Shown here one piece after another: positions 26,113 to 37,406 of a stretch of 64,000 bases of DNA. Positions within the stretch are counted from its first letter, which is position 1. The number at the start of each line of letters is the position of its first letter. The DNA comes from Eucalyptus grandis (lineage: Eukaryota > Streptophyta > Magnoliopsida > Myrtales > Myrtaceae). The position numbers and the translations under genes are program-made. The stretch lies in NCBI RefSeq assembly GCF_016545825.1, contig NC_052621.1:396199-460198 (forward strand). Direction: 5' to 3'. The notes beneath the pieces were generated by a model. The model saw only the letters and a list, made by a program, of their open reading frames with translations, ran no database searches and was not told where the DNA came from.

Positions 26113-27528
26113 CATGTGAGTAATTGTGATTACGTAATTCTTCTATTAGTTAGTGGATATTCTGCAACCAACTTCTCTGGATAATGTAAACTTCCAACTT
26201 TCTTTATAGTTTCTCGTTAATTTATCTAGTAATTTTGTTCTTTCGCATTAGCTTTGAATTGCAAAATTTATTAGCATCCCCATAATTCCACAACAAAAAG
26301 AATAAAGGAGGAAGAAAAAGGAAAAATAAATTAGCTTGCGTGTAAACTTTTCATTTTTCTCTTTCTATAAATTCATCACACAAAGGAAGTTTCCGACCAA
26401 ATAAAAGTGAGTGACTCGGTCAAGATGTTTCTATAGATGGACCAGGTCAAGCTTGACAAGTCTCACTGACCAAATTGGTAGGGCAAGTTGCATGGCTGTT
26501 GCCTGGTTTGGTATATGGCATTAATTAGGGGTGAGCGCGGTTCCTAGGTAGAATTGAGAACTGAAGAACCGCACCGGAGGGTTCGGTTCGATTCTCGGTC
26601 CTAAAGGGACCGGTTTCGGTTCCCGGTTCCAGAATCGGAATCAATTAGGGCTCCAAAAGAATGAGTCTCTCATGTTCTCTTCCTCTACCATCATCAATGT
26701 TGCTCGCCCTCGACGCCACCGGACGTTCCTTGCCTCGCTGCTTAGCCGCTCGCTGTCGATGCTGCCACTAGATGCCACTCGCTCGCCCAGTTCCCTCGAT
26801 GCCGCTCGCCGCTCGCCCAGCCGATAAATTTGAAGGTATCTAGATTCATCAACTCAGCTATATTCCTTAAAATAGAGGGCATGTTCTGAGTGTGACCCAC
26901 CAAGCTGTCGTAAGAGGAACCCGATCCACTACTTGAATGAGAACTTCCTAGGAAACCTCGCTTTTGGTCAAATTAGCATTGCTCCATAACGTCTTGGGGT
27001 GATGTTTTTTTTTATTATCTGTTAAATTTCTAAGGAAAAAACAAAACAGTCAAATGAACATCTTGTCGATGATTGAATAGAGGTGCATCTAGATTGTCTA
27101 ATGTTGTGACTGTCTTTTCTCATGTTTGGAGAATCAAAATGCATGTCTTAGCCATGACTTTGATTGAGTTATTTTTGGCATTGCTAGCATTGTAAAGGAT
27201 GAGGGGCTGTATGAATTTCTTGAATGAGGGTGCTGTATGATGAAGCTAGAAACTGGAGGTTCCCTGTACATTCCACTCTTTTTGCAACAATGTCATTACA
27301 TTGTTTATGGTTGTATGTGTGCCTGAATGTTCCGTCCTCTAATTTGAAGGAGAAATCCCTAAACAGGTTTCTGTGCCTGAATATTCCTTCCTCTATTTTT
27401 GGAATATCTTAATGCACCAATTCCATAGATTAGAAAGTTATCGCTTCTATGCATGTTTTCTTCTAGTTTTGTGTCATGCAACTTTTAATATTGAAAGGAA
27501 ATCTTTCTGTGTCTGGTTCTGCTTGCAG

Positions 27529-27688
27529 TGTACAAGAAGCACCACCCTCCCTCCTTGCTTGATGAAGTATGGAGATTGGAAAAGATTGGGAAGATGGAGC
27601 TTTCCACAAACGCCTCAGTCGGGAAAACATCCCCACTGTGAAGGATTTTCTGACACTGCTACACATCGATCCTTCAAGGCTCAAATAT
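27529..27688 (+). pseudogene. CBP60-like calmodulin-binding protein, exon fragment 1
   Basis: Preceded by an acceptor (cttgcag, AG at 27527-27528) and followed by a donor (TAT|GTAATT at 27689). It encodes [20 protein letters not shown], then, after a one-base deletion near 27586-27592, a shifted frame reading [19 protein letters not shown]. This is the conserved N-terminal part of the plant CBP60 DNA-binding/calmodulin-binding protein family (CBP60 conserved domain). The frameshift shows that it is not functional. No start exon of the family was found upstream. Confidence 0.85.
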
Positions 27689-27852
27689 GTAATTAATTTA
27701 TCTCTCCTGCATGTTGTTCTCTAGTTGGCAAATGTGACAATTTGAGCTTTAGTGCACGTATATTGACATATGTGGGCACAATAATTATAGTTAATCAAGT
27801 ATCTTTATTTCCTCTCTAGAAACTTCTTATTGGTTTTGATTATGTATGTCAG

Positions 27853-28059
27853 ATTCTTGGCACTGGTATGTCTACTAAGATGTGAGAAGTTACCGTAGAG
27901 CATGCGCATACGTGTGTGATTGATAAAAGGGTGTATCTATACTGCCCTCCTACCTCTCAGCCAAAAACTGGTGTCGTCTTCAATCTTGTGGGACAAGTGA
28001 TGGGATTACTTTCAGGTTGTCAGTATGTTCCTATTGAAAAGCTCTTTGAAGCTAAGAAG
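27853..28059 (+). pseudogene. CBP60-like exon fragment 2 with a Trp-to-stop change
   Basis: The acceptor AG at 27851-27852 starts ILGTGMSTKM, then TGA at 27883-27885 where the CBP60 family has Trp, then EVTVEHA and, after Lys/Arg-rich divergence, GVVFNLVGQVMGLLSGCQYV. The exon ends AAG|GC at 28060, a GC donor or a decayed GT. Family assignment is strong because of 'GTGMSTK..EVTVEHA' and the 'VGQVMGL' region; the stop breaks it. Confidence 0.85.
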
Positions 28060-28154
28060 GCAAACCCTCCTTTTCACCTTGGATGTGTTCGTTGTACCTG
28101 TTATCCTTTTTCAATTGCTTTTTTGAGTTAATGTTGGCGTTTCTTCTTTTCAGG

Positions 28155-28510
28155 TGGATGCCCACAACTTGGTTATTTCTGCCTTTCAGCACTGGGAGGA
28201 GGTAGTTTCTTTTGACGAAGAAGCATATCTCATCGCTGGCTCTTCACATGTATCAAGTGCTCCACGCAACTCGAGCTCTCCAAAGACCGAGGGTTCGAAA
28301 ACTTGCAGGTTCTTGTCTTGTGAAAGGATAGGTGGATTAGACTATGCCCAACCAAATGCATCTTCCCTAGATATTATGTCATCCATCTACTCCAAGGTGG
28401 ATGTTAGTGGCTTAGATGACTATACATTGCATGGGATGGAGAACATGGGTCTTAGATACGATCAAACCCTAAGTTTGATTCCCAATAGTCAAGTTGCCAG
28501 GGTGCCCTAG
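28155..28510 (+). pseudogene. CBP60-like exon fragment 3
   Basis: Follows a good acceptor (cttttcag, ends 28154). It encodes VDAHNLVISAFQHWEEVVSF, then a Ser-rich linker, then SGLDDYTLHGMENMGLRYDQ, all typical of the CBP60 middle and linker region, and stops at TAG 28508-28510. No donor was firmly identified within it. It is the longest open piece of the captured gene. Confidence 0.8.
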
Positions 28511-29039
28511 TTGCAAATTATCCATGGGATGGAATGGAGGACAAGAGGTGATCATCTGACATTCCGGTTTATATGGTGAATTTGTGGGCCACTTATCTTG
28601 ATAATTTGCTTGATTTCCCAGCCTGTGTGCAGTGCCTATTGTCACTTTGATATGTGTTGTGTTATTTGCTAGATGTACTAGGCATTATTACTTTTTCATT
28701 GATCGGTTGTTCTTTCTCTATGTTCGTGAATTAAATCTCAAGCTAATATGTAGATCAAAGGTCTACTTTGATCTCCAGTTTGCAGCAAGTCCCAAGCCTA
28801 TTCTATATTACTCCTATGTTAAGTTAAGTCATCCTTTCATAGTGACGAAAAAGTTGAAATCATTTAGTTTTAAAGGGACAACAGAATATAGAAAGGTGTT
28901 GCACATTAATCAAAGTTTACATGTGATCTTTTATTGGCCTACTTGATTTGTTGTTTATAACTTTCATAAATTACTACAGTAATTATACTTTTGCTTTCAT
29001 ATCCTATATTCTTAATGACTATTGGGAATCCTAAATTGC

Positions 29040-29183
29040 AAGAGACATTACTTTGCCAGCCCCGATGATGAAGCCTTTCAGTTCATGGCAAGTATATATA
29101 ATCACTCTCACCGTAACATGTCATTGAGTAAAGAATTTGAAGGAGGAATTATGAATGGAGCAGCTTGGTATGACAATTTTGAG
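29040..29183 (+). pseudogene. Possible further exon of the captured CBP60-like gene
   Basis: After 'ttgcaag' the frame reads RHYFASPDDEAFQFMASIYN and later GGIMNGAAWYDNFE, followed by a donor GAG|GTAAAT at 29184. Splice signals and open frame support an exon; its membership in CBP60 is inferred from position, not from a motif I am sure of. The LTR at 29204 begins 20 bp further on. Confidence 0.45.
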
Positions 29184-32100
29184 GTAAATCCTTTGTAGCT
29201 CATTGTCACTCCCAAAACCCCGAGCACACGCACATCCTTTGAAGGTCGATTAAATTGCGACGTTCCTAGGACGCGTCGCCGACCCATTCATTTTATGCAC
29301 ATGCGGAAGCAAACTCATAAACCCCAGACAACAATCAAACACAAGGATAGTAGAAGCAGGACAACCAATTAACACAAACCCTACTTTATAAATAAACCAG
29401 GTAAACCCTACGTAGTTATATACAGAAGGTCTATCTCAAAAAGAATGTCCAAGGCAACCTAAGCCCCAAATTCCACCGATTTTGGCTCCGGATCCTCCAC
29501 GATACCAAATGGGATGTCGATGTCCAAAGGATCGGCTACCTCTACTCCGGACCCTTCAGCCTCGGGCCCCGAGTTCGCCGTGATATCATCCAGTATATCG
29601 ATGTCCGTGGAGTGGAGTACCTCCTCATACTTGATTTCAATGGCGGGCCCGTCCTGTGACATCCCGATTTTTCTCAATTTTATTTTCAGTCAATTGAGTC
29701 GGGCAATTCATCTGTGCATGTAGTTCGTCTCTCAGAGTTGGCCACTTACGAGGGAACTAGTCTATTGAGTGAAGTAATTGAGGAATTTTACCGCGTTAGA
29801 CTTGGGGACTGATCACCCTCAGGTCGGATGCAAGAAAATTTCCCCAAAAGCTACTTAGTGGATTAGGTGCGTTGAAATCGCACCAGATTGAATTCAACCG
29901 TAAAAATTGGGATTGAATTTAGAAGTTGGAAGCCCGGTCATGTCACATATCTTATTAGGATCATGGGATAATTTTTGTGGATTTTAATTGGATTCAATTA
30001 GAAGAGGATTGAAAGAAAAATTGAAGAAATTGGATGTACAAAGATTTGGACCCCGGCGGAAATGATATTGCACCCATTGAAGGATGTTGTGGGAGAGGAG
30101 ATAGTGGAAGATGAGGTCATGGGATGATGTCATGGTGGGTGGCCAAAGTGAGGTAGATCTTGACAAGTGGAGGGCCAAGATTTGCCCCCACGCCCATCAA
30201 CATCATCTTCTTCATTTTGAACTTGGAAGAAAGAGAGAGAGAGAAAGGAAAAAAGCTGAAGCAAAACCAGCAAACTAGTCCCTCCGTCCGCCTCCTTTGC
30301 CTGCTCGCCGTCTGCCCATTCGCCGTCGTCGTCGTTCTTGCCGTGGTCGTCGCTCGTCCGCGTGTCGCCCACGCGACGGCCTGTCGCATCGCTGTCTCCC
30401 CTTCGCCCGCAAGGCTGAGCCGTCCCAGCTGCTGTTCGTCTTCGTCGGAGCCCGCATCTCAGCCGTGAGCCACCACCCAGCTCGCCGGGAACTCACGCTA
30501 GTCACCGCCGGTCTTCCTCCACCGTTCCTCCGCCCGTTCAGCCACCGTGCTGCTTCCCTCCAAGCTCGGTTAGTGGCTGGAAATCCCAGCAAGATCCGGC
30601 CCCTTCCAAGCTCGATTTGGCCCCCTTTTAGTTCTCATTTGGTGTTGATCCGTGTAGGTTTGTCATCGGCGTCGTCGTGCTCTTCGCCGGAGACTCGTTG
30701 GAAAGCGATTCCGGTGAGTTTAGCTCACTAAACCTTGATTAGTGGGTTAATGATACCTTAAGTGTGTTTAGCTTAGGTTGATTGAGATTAGGTTGTTAGA
30801 TTAGTTTATTTAGATGTGGATTAGATTAAGGTGATTAATTAAGGTAAAGTATGTTTAGTTTAAAGGTTAAGTAGGTTTATTTTAATATAAGCCTTGATGT
30901 GACTTAAAGGAATTTATTTATGATTTAAATAAATGTTTCGAAATTATTAGATTATTTAATAATATATTATATTCCGAAAATCATTAAAATATTATTATTT
31001 ATATAAAAAAACTCAAAAAATTATTTTTGATCCTAGTTGCTCAGAATTTCGTGCCGATCTCTACTGTGTGTTTAGAATTTGAATTTGATGAGTGAATATT
31101 GCAAATTGAGTGTTGATTGTGAAAAATAGGGATTTTATCCAGAAATTCCCTTGTGTTGGGCTTGACACCGGAATCGAATTTTGGAGGGTTAATATTGTAA
31201 TTGGAGTATGTGAGTGAAATGTAAAGTATCCAGGGATCGATTTTTGAATTGTCGTGTGCTGGTTGAAAGACTTGGTTGCAGTAGTGGCTAGACCAACTAG
31301 ACCTTTATTCTTCTAGAAATGCCGTCAATAGAGTGACGTGACTTGGGTCGCAGTAGAGGCTAGGCCAACTGGACTCATGCTCCTTTGGGAATGCCGTCGA
31401 TGTACTGACGAAGCCGCGCTCCAAGGTGGGGAGGCGATGCCTGGCTATATGTCGGTAGATAGCCAAACTGCGAGTAGGCTATGCCCTTGTGTGGTAGTGG
31501 ATAATGATGATTTGGAATGCTTGCTGTGATTGCAAAATTAAGTGAAATTGATTGTGTTCTGATGGTTTACATTCTTATCATTACTTGTGCTTGAGGTAAG
31601 TCTTCTGTGCTGTGTGGCTAGACCACTATGGGGCGTATTTTCTTTCTAATAGGGGTTTAGGAGGGGTGAACTTGCTGAGACAATGTCTCATCCCGGTTTG
31701 GGGAAAATATTTCAGGGCCGTAGATGGCGGTACCCCCGGAGATGAGTGGCCTGCTGACGGAGATTGACCAGACGACAGAGAGTGCTCCTGACCTTGAAAG
31801 TCCTTGGGTCTATCAGTTGGTTAGGTCCTTTATCTGGGTCCAGGTGACTGTGGATGTCAGAGTACCGTATATGTTTAGGGCTTGGTTTCGTTTTGGAGTC
31901 GATGGCATTAGGGTTGGCCCCCTGGATAGCATGGACATTCCGTTGGCGGTGATGAACGCCATTTTGGGTGAAGGCGTGGTGTGGCACCCCTCGACGGCCC
32001 TCGATCCGATTTGGGTCGCCACAGTTCGCTTACCATTTACTTTCCTAATAACATGTCACTCTGATACCATTTCAATTGCAGCGGGTCCATACAACCATGG

Positions 32101-32619
32101 GGGTTTACATCTTTTAGATCGGTCCCTTGCGCAATTTAAATATGGAAGCACATCCAACAACTCACTTTCCCTATATTTAGAAAACGATGCACACCTACTA
32201 AACACCTTATATAAGTTAAAGCCGAACACGTTTATTTACATAAAGCAGATGGACATCTTTAGTCAATACATCGAAATGCCAATGTTTCTATACTCGGCTA
32301 TACTTCAAAAGATGACCGACACTTCTCCAACAGTCGAATACTTAAAGTCCATTGATAAGTGTTGGCGTCCAAGAGTTCCTCCCTTTGCTATCCTCCTCCT
32401 CGCAATCATAACCAATCACTTGATTCATCTACTGGTAGCAGTGGCAGCAAAGGTATCTTATCTAGTCTGAAATGTTATTCCCCAAAAGGGGTGAGTACAA
32501 CCACTCAGCAGGTAAAGGAATCCAATAACCACTCAATGCATCATACAAGTCATACATGTATTGCAGGCATTACTTACCTTGAAGCCATGCATATACTATC
32601 ATGCATCATCACCACAGTC

Positions 32620-33121
32620 ATAACACATACATGTGTATCATCATGTCATACTCATATCATCGTCATCATGACATTATTATATCACACACATGTCATCATC
32701 ATCATATACATGACACCATCATACCATACACATGTCATCATCATCATGACATCATCATATGACACATGTCATCATCTTCATGACATCATCATCTCACACA
32801 TGTCATCATCATCATGACATCATCATATCACACATATATGCATATTATCATGCCATATCATATATCATCATCATATCATGTCATATATCATCATCATCAT
32901 GCATATCAGCATGCCATATCATATATCATCATCATTATCATCATCATGCATATCATATATCATCATCATGCATATCATGCATGTCATGCCATGGGTGATC
33001 ATCATTATATCACGTCACATATCATCATCATCACCATCATCATCATGCATATCATCATCATTATCATCATCATGCATATCATATATCATCATCATTATCA
33101 TCATCATGCATATCATGCCAT
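32620..33121. repeat. Long degenerate CAT/ATC-rich satellite-like tract
   Basis: About 500 bp of CATCAT, CATATCAT and 'catgtcatcatcatcatgacatcat' phrases; larger units of roughly 35-60 bp are visible (for example the CATGCATATCATATATCATC type at 32900-33110). Frames through it give His/Ile/Ser-only products and are not genes. Confidence 0.9.
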
Positions 33122-33199
33122 GGTTTAATTTCCACTTTTAGCTTTCAATTTGATCACCACATCACCCATTCCTCAAATCATCAATTTCATCATCCCCTC

Positions 33200-33480
33200 G
33201 GGCAAAGACCTCCGAGACTTCCGGCATTCAGCCATCCCAGGCCACCGGGCATCCGGCCCCCCACATTTCGGGCATCTCGCATCCCAACTGGCATCACGAG
33301 GCATTCCCTTCGGGCGAAACCTCCGACGGGGCTTCCGGCAACACCTGGGCCGACAAGGCTTCCGGAATTATGTACCGACATACCACCAGGCCTCCCCTGG
33401 AATTACGTACCGTATACCACCGGGCATCCCGACACTCCTAGGGTCATCCGGCAATGCATCTCTATACATTCCGGGCATCA
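33200..33480. repeat. Degenerate GGGCATC minisatellite
   Basis: Recurring 'ccgggcatcc', 'cgggcatctc', 'caccgggcatc' and 'ccgggcatca' phrases at 15-40 bp intervals, with a duplicated 'gtaccg(a/t)(c)ataccacc(a/g)gg' piece. The theme is shared with the minisatellite at 1491-1673. Confidence 0.6.
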
Positions 33481-35107
33481 TCATCCACCACAACCACCTC
33501 CTCACTTATCGTTATCCATGTTTACCAATTTCGGTCTTAATTTAGCATGGCATATGATGTGACATCAAACAAGTCATACTTGGCATGGGATTCACACATG
33601 CATCTCAATTCAATGTCATGCATACATCAAGACCTTATCATACATGCAACATGGTATAATTATTTATAAAATTAATGGAATTTATGGCCAATAAGATAAT
33701 CCATTTTTCATGCCCTTTTCCATTTATTTAAATTCCAGCTTTTTTGTTATTTTTAAAAGTATTAATTTTAATATCTATAACTTCCCAAAAATTATAGAAA
33801 TTAAGGCAAGTGATAAACAAGACAATAGAATAATAATTTCATGCAAAATTCATGGCCAAATAGAATTTCACACAATTTCACAATTCTCACAAAATGGCAT
33901 GTCATTTTCGGGTGAAATCAGAATGCACAGTTTCTGAATAAATTCGATTAAAATATCCATACGACCTCCAAAAATTACGAAATTTTACCGAGTTATGGCC
34001 AAGACATTTTTTTACATCTTCCATGAAGACTTCCAAGCCAGATTCTTTCTAGATTATTTTCTACAGTCACACGAAGCTTCTGGATCCATTTCCGAATCGT
34101 CCAGTGCATGCTTCTCCGAAATACTGAGTTTTCACCTACCTTTTCTTCTTCGTTTCCTCTGAAATTTAGGTATGTTCTACATCAAGATGTTCTATACAAG
34201 TTTCATGAAGAGATCTAAGTCAACTAACCAGAGTATAGTCGTCATTTAGGTCCATGATGTCTCAGGTGTCCCAAAATACATCTCCAGAATTACCGTCTGC
34301 AAGATCTAGTCTATTTACTAGGCTATACTTGTTCATTTCACTTCAAATTTGCGTATGTTGTAGTTTAAGATGTCCCCTACAACTTTCATGAAGAAATCGA
34401 AGAGAGATTCTTAGCACAAACCAACATGCAACCACAAACCCAACAAGATGTCAGTGAAATCATTCCAGATCTGAGTTCTCCGTAGAATGAGAGTTTAACC
34501 CCTTAAATCTCCATAATTTTCCACTAAATTTTAGTATGTTGTATTTTAAGATGTTATCTAAAACTTTCATGAAGAAATAGAAGCCAAAAGCGGACTCTAA
34601 ACATGCATGCAAGCTCACACAACATTCTGACTCAAGCGGATTCATGCGAAAATATTCCAGATCTGACATCTCCGTAAGATGAGAGTTTTACCCTCAAATC
34701 TCCATTATTGTGTACCAAATTTTAGTATGTTTTATTTTAAGATGTTATCTACAACTTTCATGAAGAGATCAAAGTCAAAATCGAACTCAAAACATGCATG
34801 CAAGCTCTCACAAGATTCTGGGTCGAGCAGTTCACACGAAAACAGCAAACATTCTCAAGAACAAACCTCATGTACTTCGATTTCTAACCTCTAAACATCC
34901 AAAATTCAACCACACATGCAAGGCACACATGCAAGGGGTGGAAATCAGTCCCAACTTGCCTCTAAGACAGAGCAAATACAAGCACATGGACGGCACACCG
35001 GCGACGGACGAACAGACCTCCTCCCCCGCGCGGCTTCTCCCTTTCTCTCTCGGTTCCTCACTCTCTCTCGGCAACTCTCTCCCTTTGGCCGAATCCTCCA
35101 CCAGCCA

Positions 35108-35139
35108 CTCTCTCTCTCTCTCTCCTTCTCTCTCTCTCT
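35108..35139. repeat. (CT)n microsatellite
   Basis: CT dinucleotides with a single CTTCT interruption. Confidence 0.9.
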
Positions 35140-37406
35140 TTTGGATGCTTATATATTTGCATGCACCGCCTCTTTGCATGGGGGACACTTGTCCCTAAGA
35201 AGGAGACAAATGTCTCCTTGGTTGAAGACACTTGGAGGAAGCCATGCGGCTCCTCCTTCCCCCTCCATGCGACAATGGGCCGGGCTTATGGCCCACTTTA
35301 GGCCCATCTCACTTGGGCCTAAAGCCCAAACTTAAATAGTCCAAGATAAGTCCATTTCACTTTTAATAATTTACCTTAAATCCCCATTTATATAAATACT
35401 AAATTATGATTTCATATGGCCATAAAACTTGAAATCATAAATCCATAAATTCCAATTTATAAAACACATGGCCAATGATAGGATTTTCTTTCCTATCAAA
35501 TACTTGTCCATTAAAAGCTTGGCCATCAATCTTATTGCAAATTATGGATTAAATGGCCATAAAATAACTTGATGGTACTTCCATCACCTATTCATAGACT
35601 TTAATGTAACTAGAGATCATTATGAATTTTGGGATGCCACACGTGGCGGATCTTCCCGACGGTCGAGTGATCAACGCTTTGCCCCCGGCCTCTTGGATGA
35701 CAGATCCTGAGGATGTGGGATTGTCGAACGGGGCCGACCAGTAGTCCTAGGACTGTTTATTTCCTTTTTTTGGCGGATCGATCCATGTTGTGTAGGCTAA
35801 CCCATTTTTGATGCACATAAACTCTGATCAATTTTTGGTGCATATAATCTCTGGATCCTGTTGGTGTATGTAAACCTCGGATTGATGATGATGTATGAAA
35901 GTACGTTTGTTTGATTTTGAATTGATGTTCCTGCTGTCCTATCCTGTATGTTTTTGCAAGGGGTTTCTTAGCACGTTCCACATGCGCATAATAATTGAAA
36001 TGGGGTCGGCGACACTACCTGGGAATGTCGCACTTACATGACCATGGCGGGTTGTTCACATGTCTCGGGGTTTGGGCCGTGACACGTCCAAACTCTCCAA
36101 AGGACCCTCCTAAATCCTGTTAGGCTTGTTAAGGAACCACGCTTTAAAGCGATGAGGTATCAAGTGAGGTAGGCTCTCGTCGACCCAAATAGTGGTCACC
36201 ATAAGCTCACGGGTTCAGGTGGTCCCGAGGATGGGGAGAAGGGTAGTCTCAGTCTCCACCTCCCGTGGACACCTAAAACGGACATGATAGACCTCCATCT
36301 AAGGACCTAAAATGGGGTTAACCACGACAGGGTGAGATAAAAATCTCAGCGAGTCTACACCCTAAACCCCGATTAGGATGAGAATTTACTCATAGGCAGC
36401 CTAAACAGACGTCACACACACAACTTACCTGCCTCAGCACCTCCTTGCACATTAGCTCATCACATATATCATATGCATACAGTAAACGTATTTCATAATT
36501 GGAACACATCAATTCATATATCAACCAATCACATGGGTCCTGATTATAAGGCCAAACCGTTATGACACGTCCCATTCCGTGCCACACAATTTTGTCCCAT
36601 AATTAGGCGCAACTATCTCAATCACTTATGCGTGTCCTAGTTATTTATGACCTATTGGCCATGGCCAACTCATCAGTTGGCGGTCATCCAGCATAACCGG
36701 GCGTCGTCCTGCTCTGTCGGGCACGACAACATCTACATCTAGACGGCATTTCATAAATGAGCATTGGCCCAGCCTCCACTGCGACTAGCATCTGTTGACT
36801 TGGGGCATCCGAACTTAATCGAGCATCGTCTTGCGTGAATGCATTAGGACGTGTTCCGATAGTGATCATACACACATCCATACTCAGCCAAGAATATTGT
36901 GTTTAGCACTCAAATGCTTCCATTTCAAATAATGGACTTGGTCAATTTTCTTCCTATTAAAAATTTCTGGTAAAATAATTGTGTGTGGTCACACCTTTAA
37001 ATTCAACCATAAAACGAGGATACTCGCATTTCAAAATCCCATGATTTTATATAGTACCTAAAATTTTTTGGTGTCAAAAACTAACACAGGTTTTTTTTTC
37101 TATTTAAATACCATAAAATCAATTTTTGCAATAGTAATCCAAAACGCAATCAAGCACCCAATTGCACAAATAAGCAGTCAATTTCACACATCAACGCATC
37201 CATGATGATCAGCATAAAATTTCACTAATCGGCTATCCTAGCACAATTTGCGCTAAATAAAACTAATTAAATAAATTGCAATTAAATTAAATAAATAAAA
37301 TAAAATTAAACTAACCACGGTTAACTAACCTTGGTTAACTAATCATAGTTAACTGACTAACCCTAGTCAACTAAACTAACCTAGGGTAGTTAATCCTAAC
37401 CAAGCT

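Larger units (their letters stand above)
15027..26525 (+). repeat. Tandem array of four ~1.31 kb units (copia RNase H tail plus downstream)
   Basis: The phrase CATATTGACATCAAGTACC restarts at 15027, 17083, 18404 and 24087. After removing the insertions at 15313-16061 (Harbinger type) and 18460-22825 (solo LTR), unit lengths are about 1304, 1321 and 1312 bp. The joints read 'agggcaacttggtc..gtcacgag' and then the restart phrase. Unit 4 runs past the joint point into unique sequence ('gttgcatggctgttg'), as does the single copy at 62000. Each unit has the end of RNase H, then about 1.1 kb of non-coding sequence that may be the element's 3' UTR and LTR. All units are decayed. Confidence 0.85.
31980..35641 (-). 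mobile_element. LTR-like element TGTGGCACC..GGGATGCCACA nested in the previous LTR
   Basis: Starts TGTGGCACCCCTCG and ends GAATTTTGGGATGCCACA, with an exact 5-bp TSD CGTGG at 31975-31979 and 35642-35646. The minus-strand orientation is proposed because its reverse complement starts TGTGGCATCCC, like the TGTGACATCCC family. It contains a (CAT)n-type tract (32620-33121), a 'gggcatc' minisatellite (33200-33480) and a (CT)n tract. A tRNA-Met-type PBS-like 11-mer lies on the minus strand at 32059-32069, only about 80 bp from the end. No gag or pol. Confidence 0.75.
29655..36084 (+). mobile_element. Long solo LTR of the TGTGACATCCCG family, with a nested insertion
   Basis: Begins TGTGACATCCCGATTTTTC and ends TTGGGCCGTGACA; TSD CGTCC at 29650-29654 and 36085-36089. 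It contains a GC-rich segment at 30280-30715 ending in TTCCGGTGAGTTTAGCTCAC, the same donor-like motif as the LTR at 18460, and the shared block 'ctcctttgggaatgccgtcg' near 31380. The 31980-35641 element is nested in it; without that it is about 2.76 kb. No PBS or pol. Open frames in the GC-rich part (30297-30731 and others) have no recognised domain. Confidence 0.88.

Noticed and set aside
30275..30731. Several open frames on both strands rich in Arg, Pro and Ala
   Set aside because: GC-rich LTR leader segment; frames overlap on both strands and contain no recognisable domain.
31724..32470. 248-codon plus-strand open frame, one of the longest in the window
   Set aside because: It crosses the border of the nested element at 31980 including the TSD, has no domain, and so joins two unrelated sequences by chance.
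32359..33141. Overlapping open frames of 79-152 codons rich in His, Ile and Ser
   Set aside because: They are translations of the CAT/ATC repeat tract in different frames; no gene evidence.
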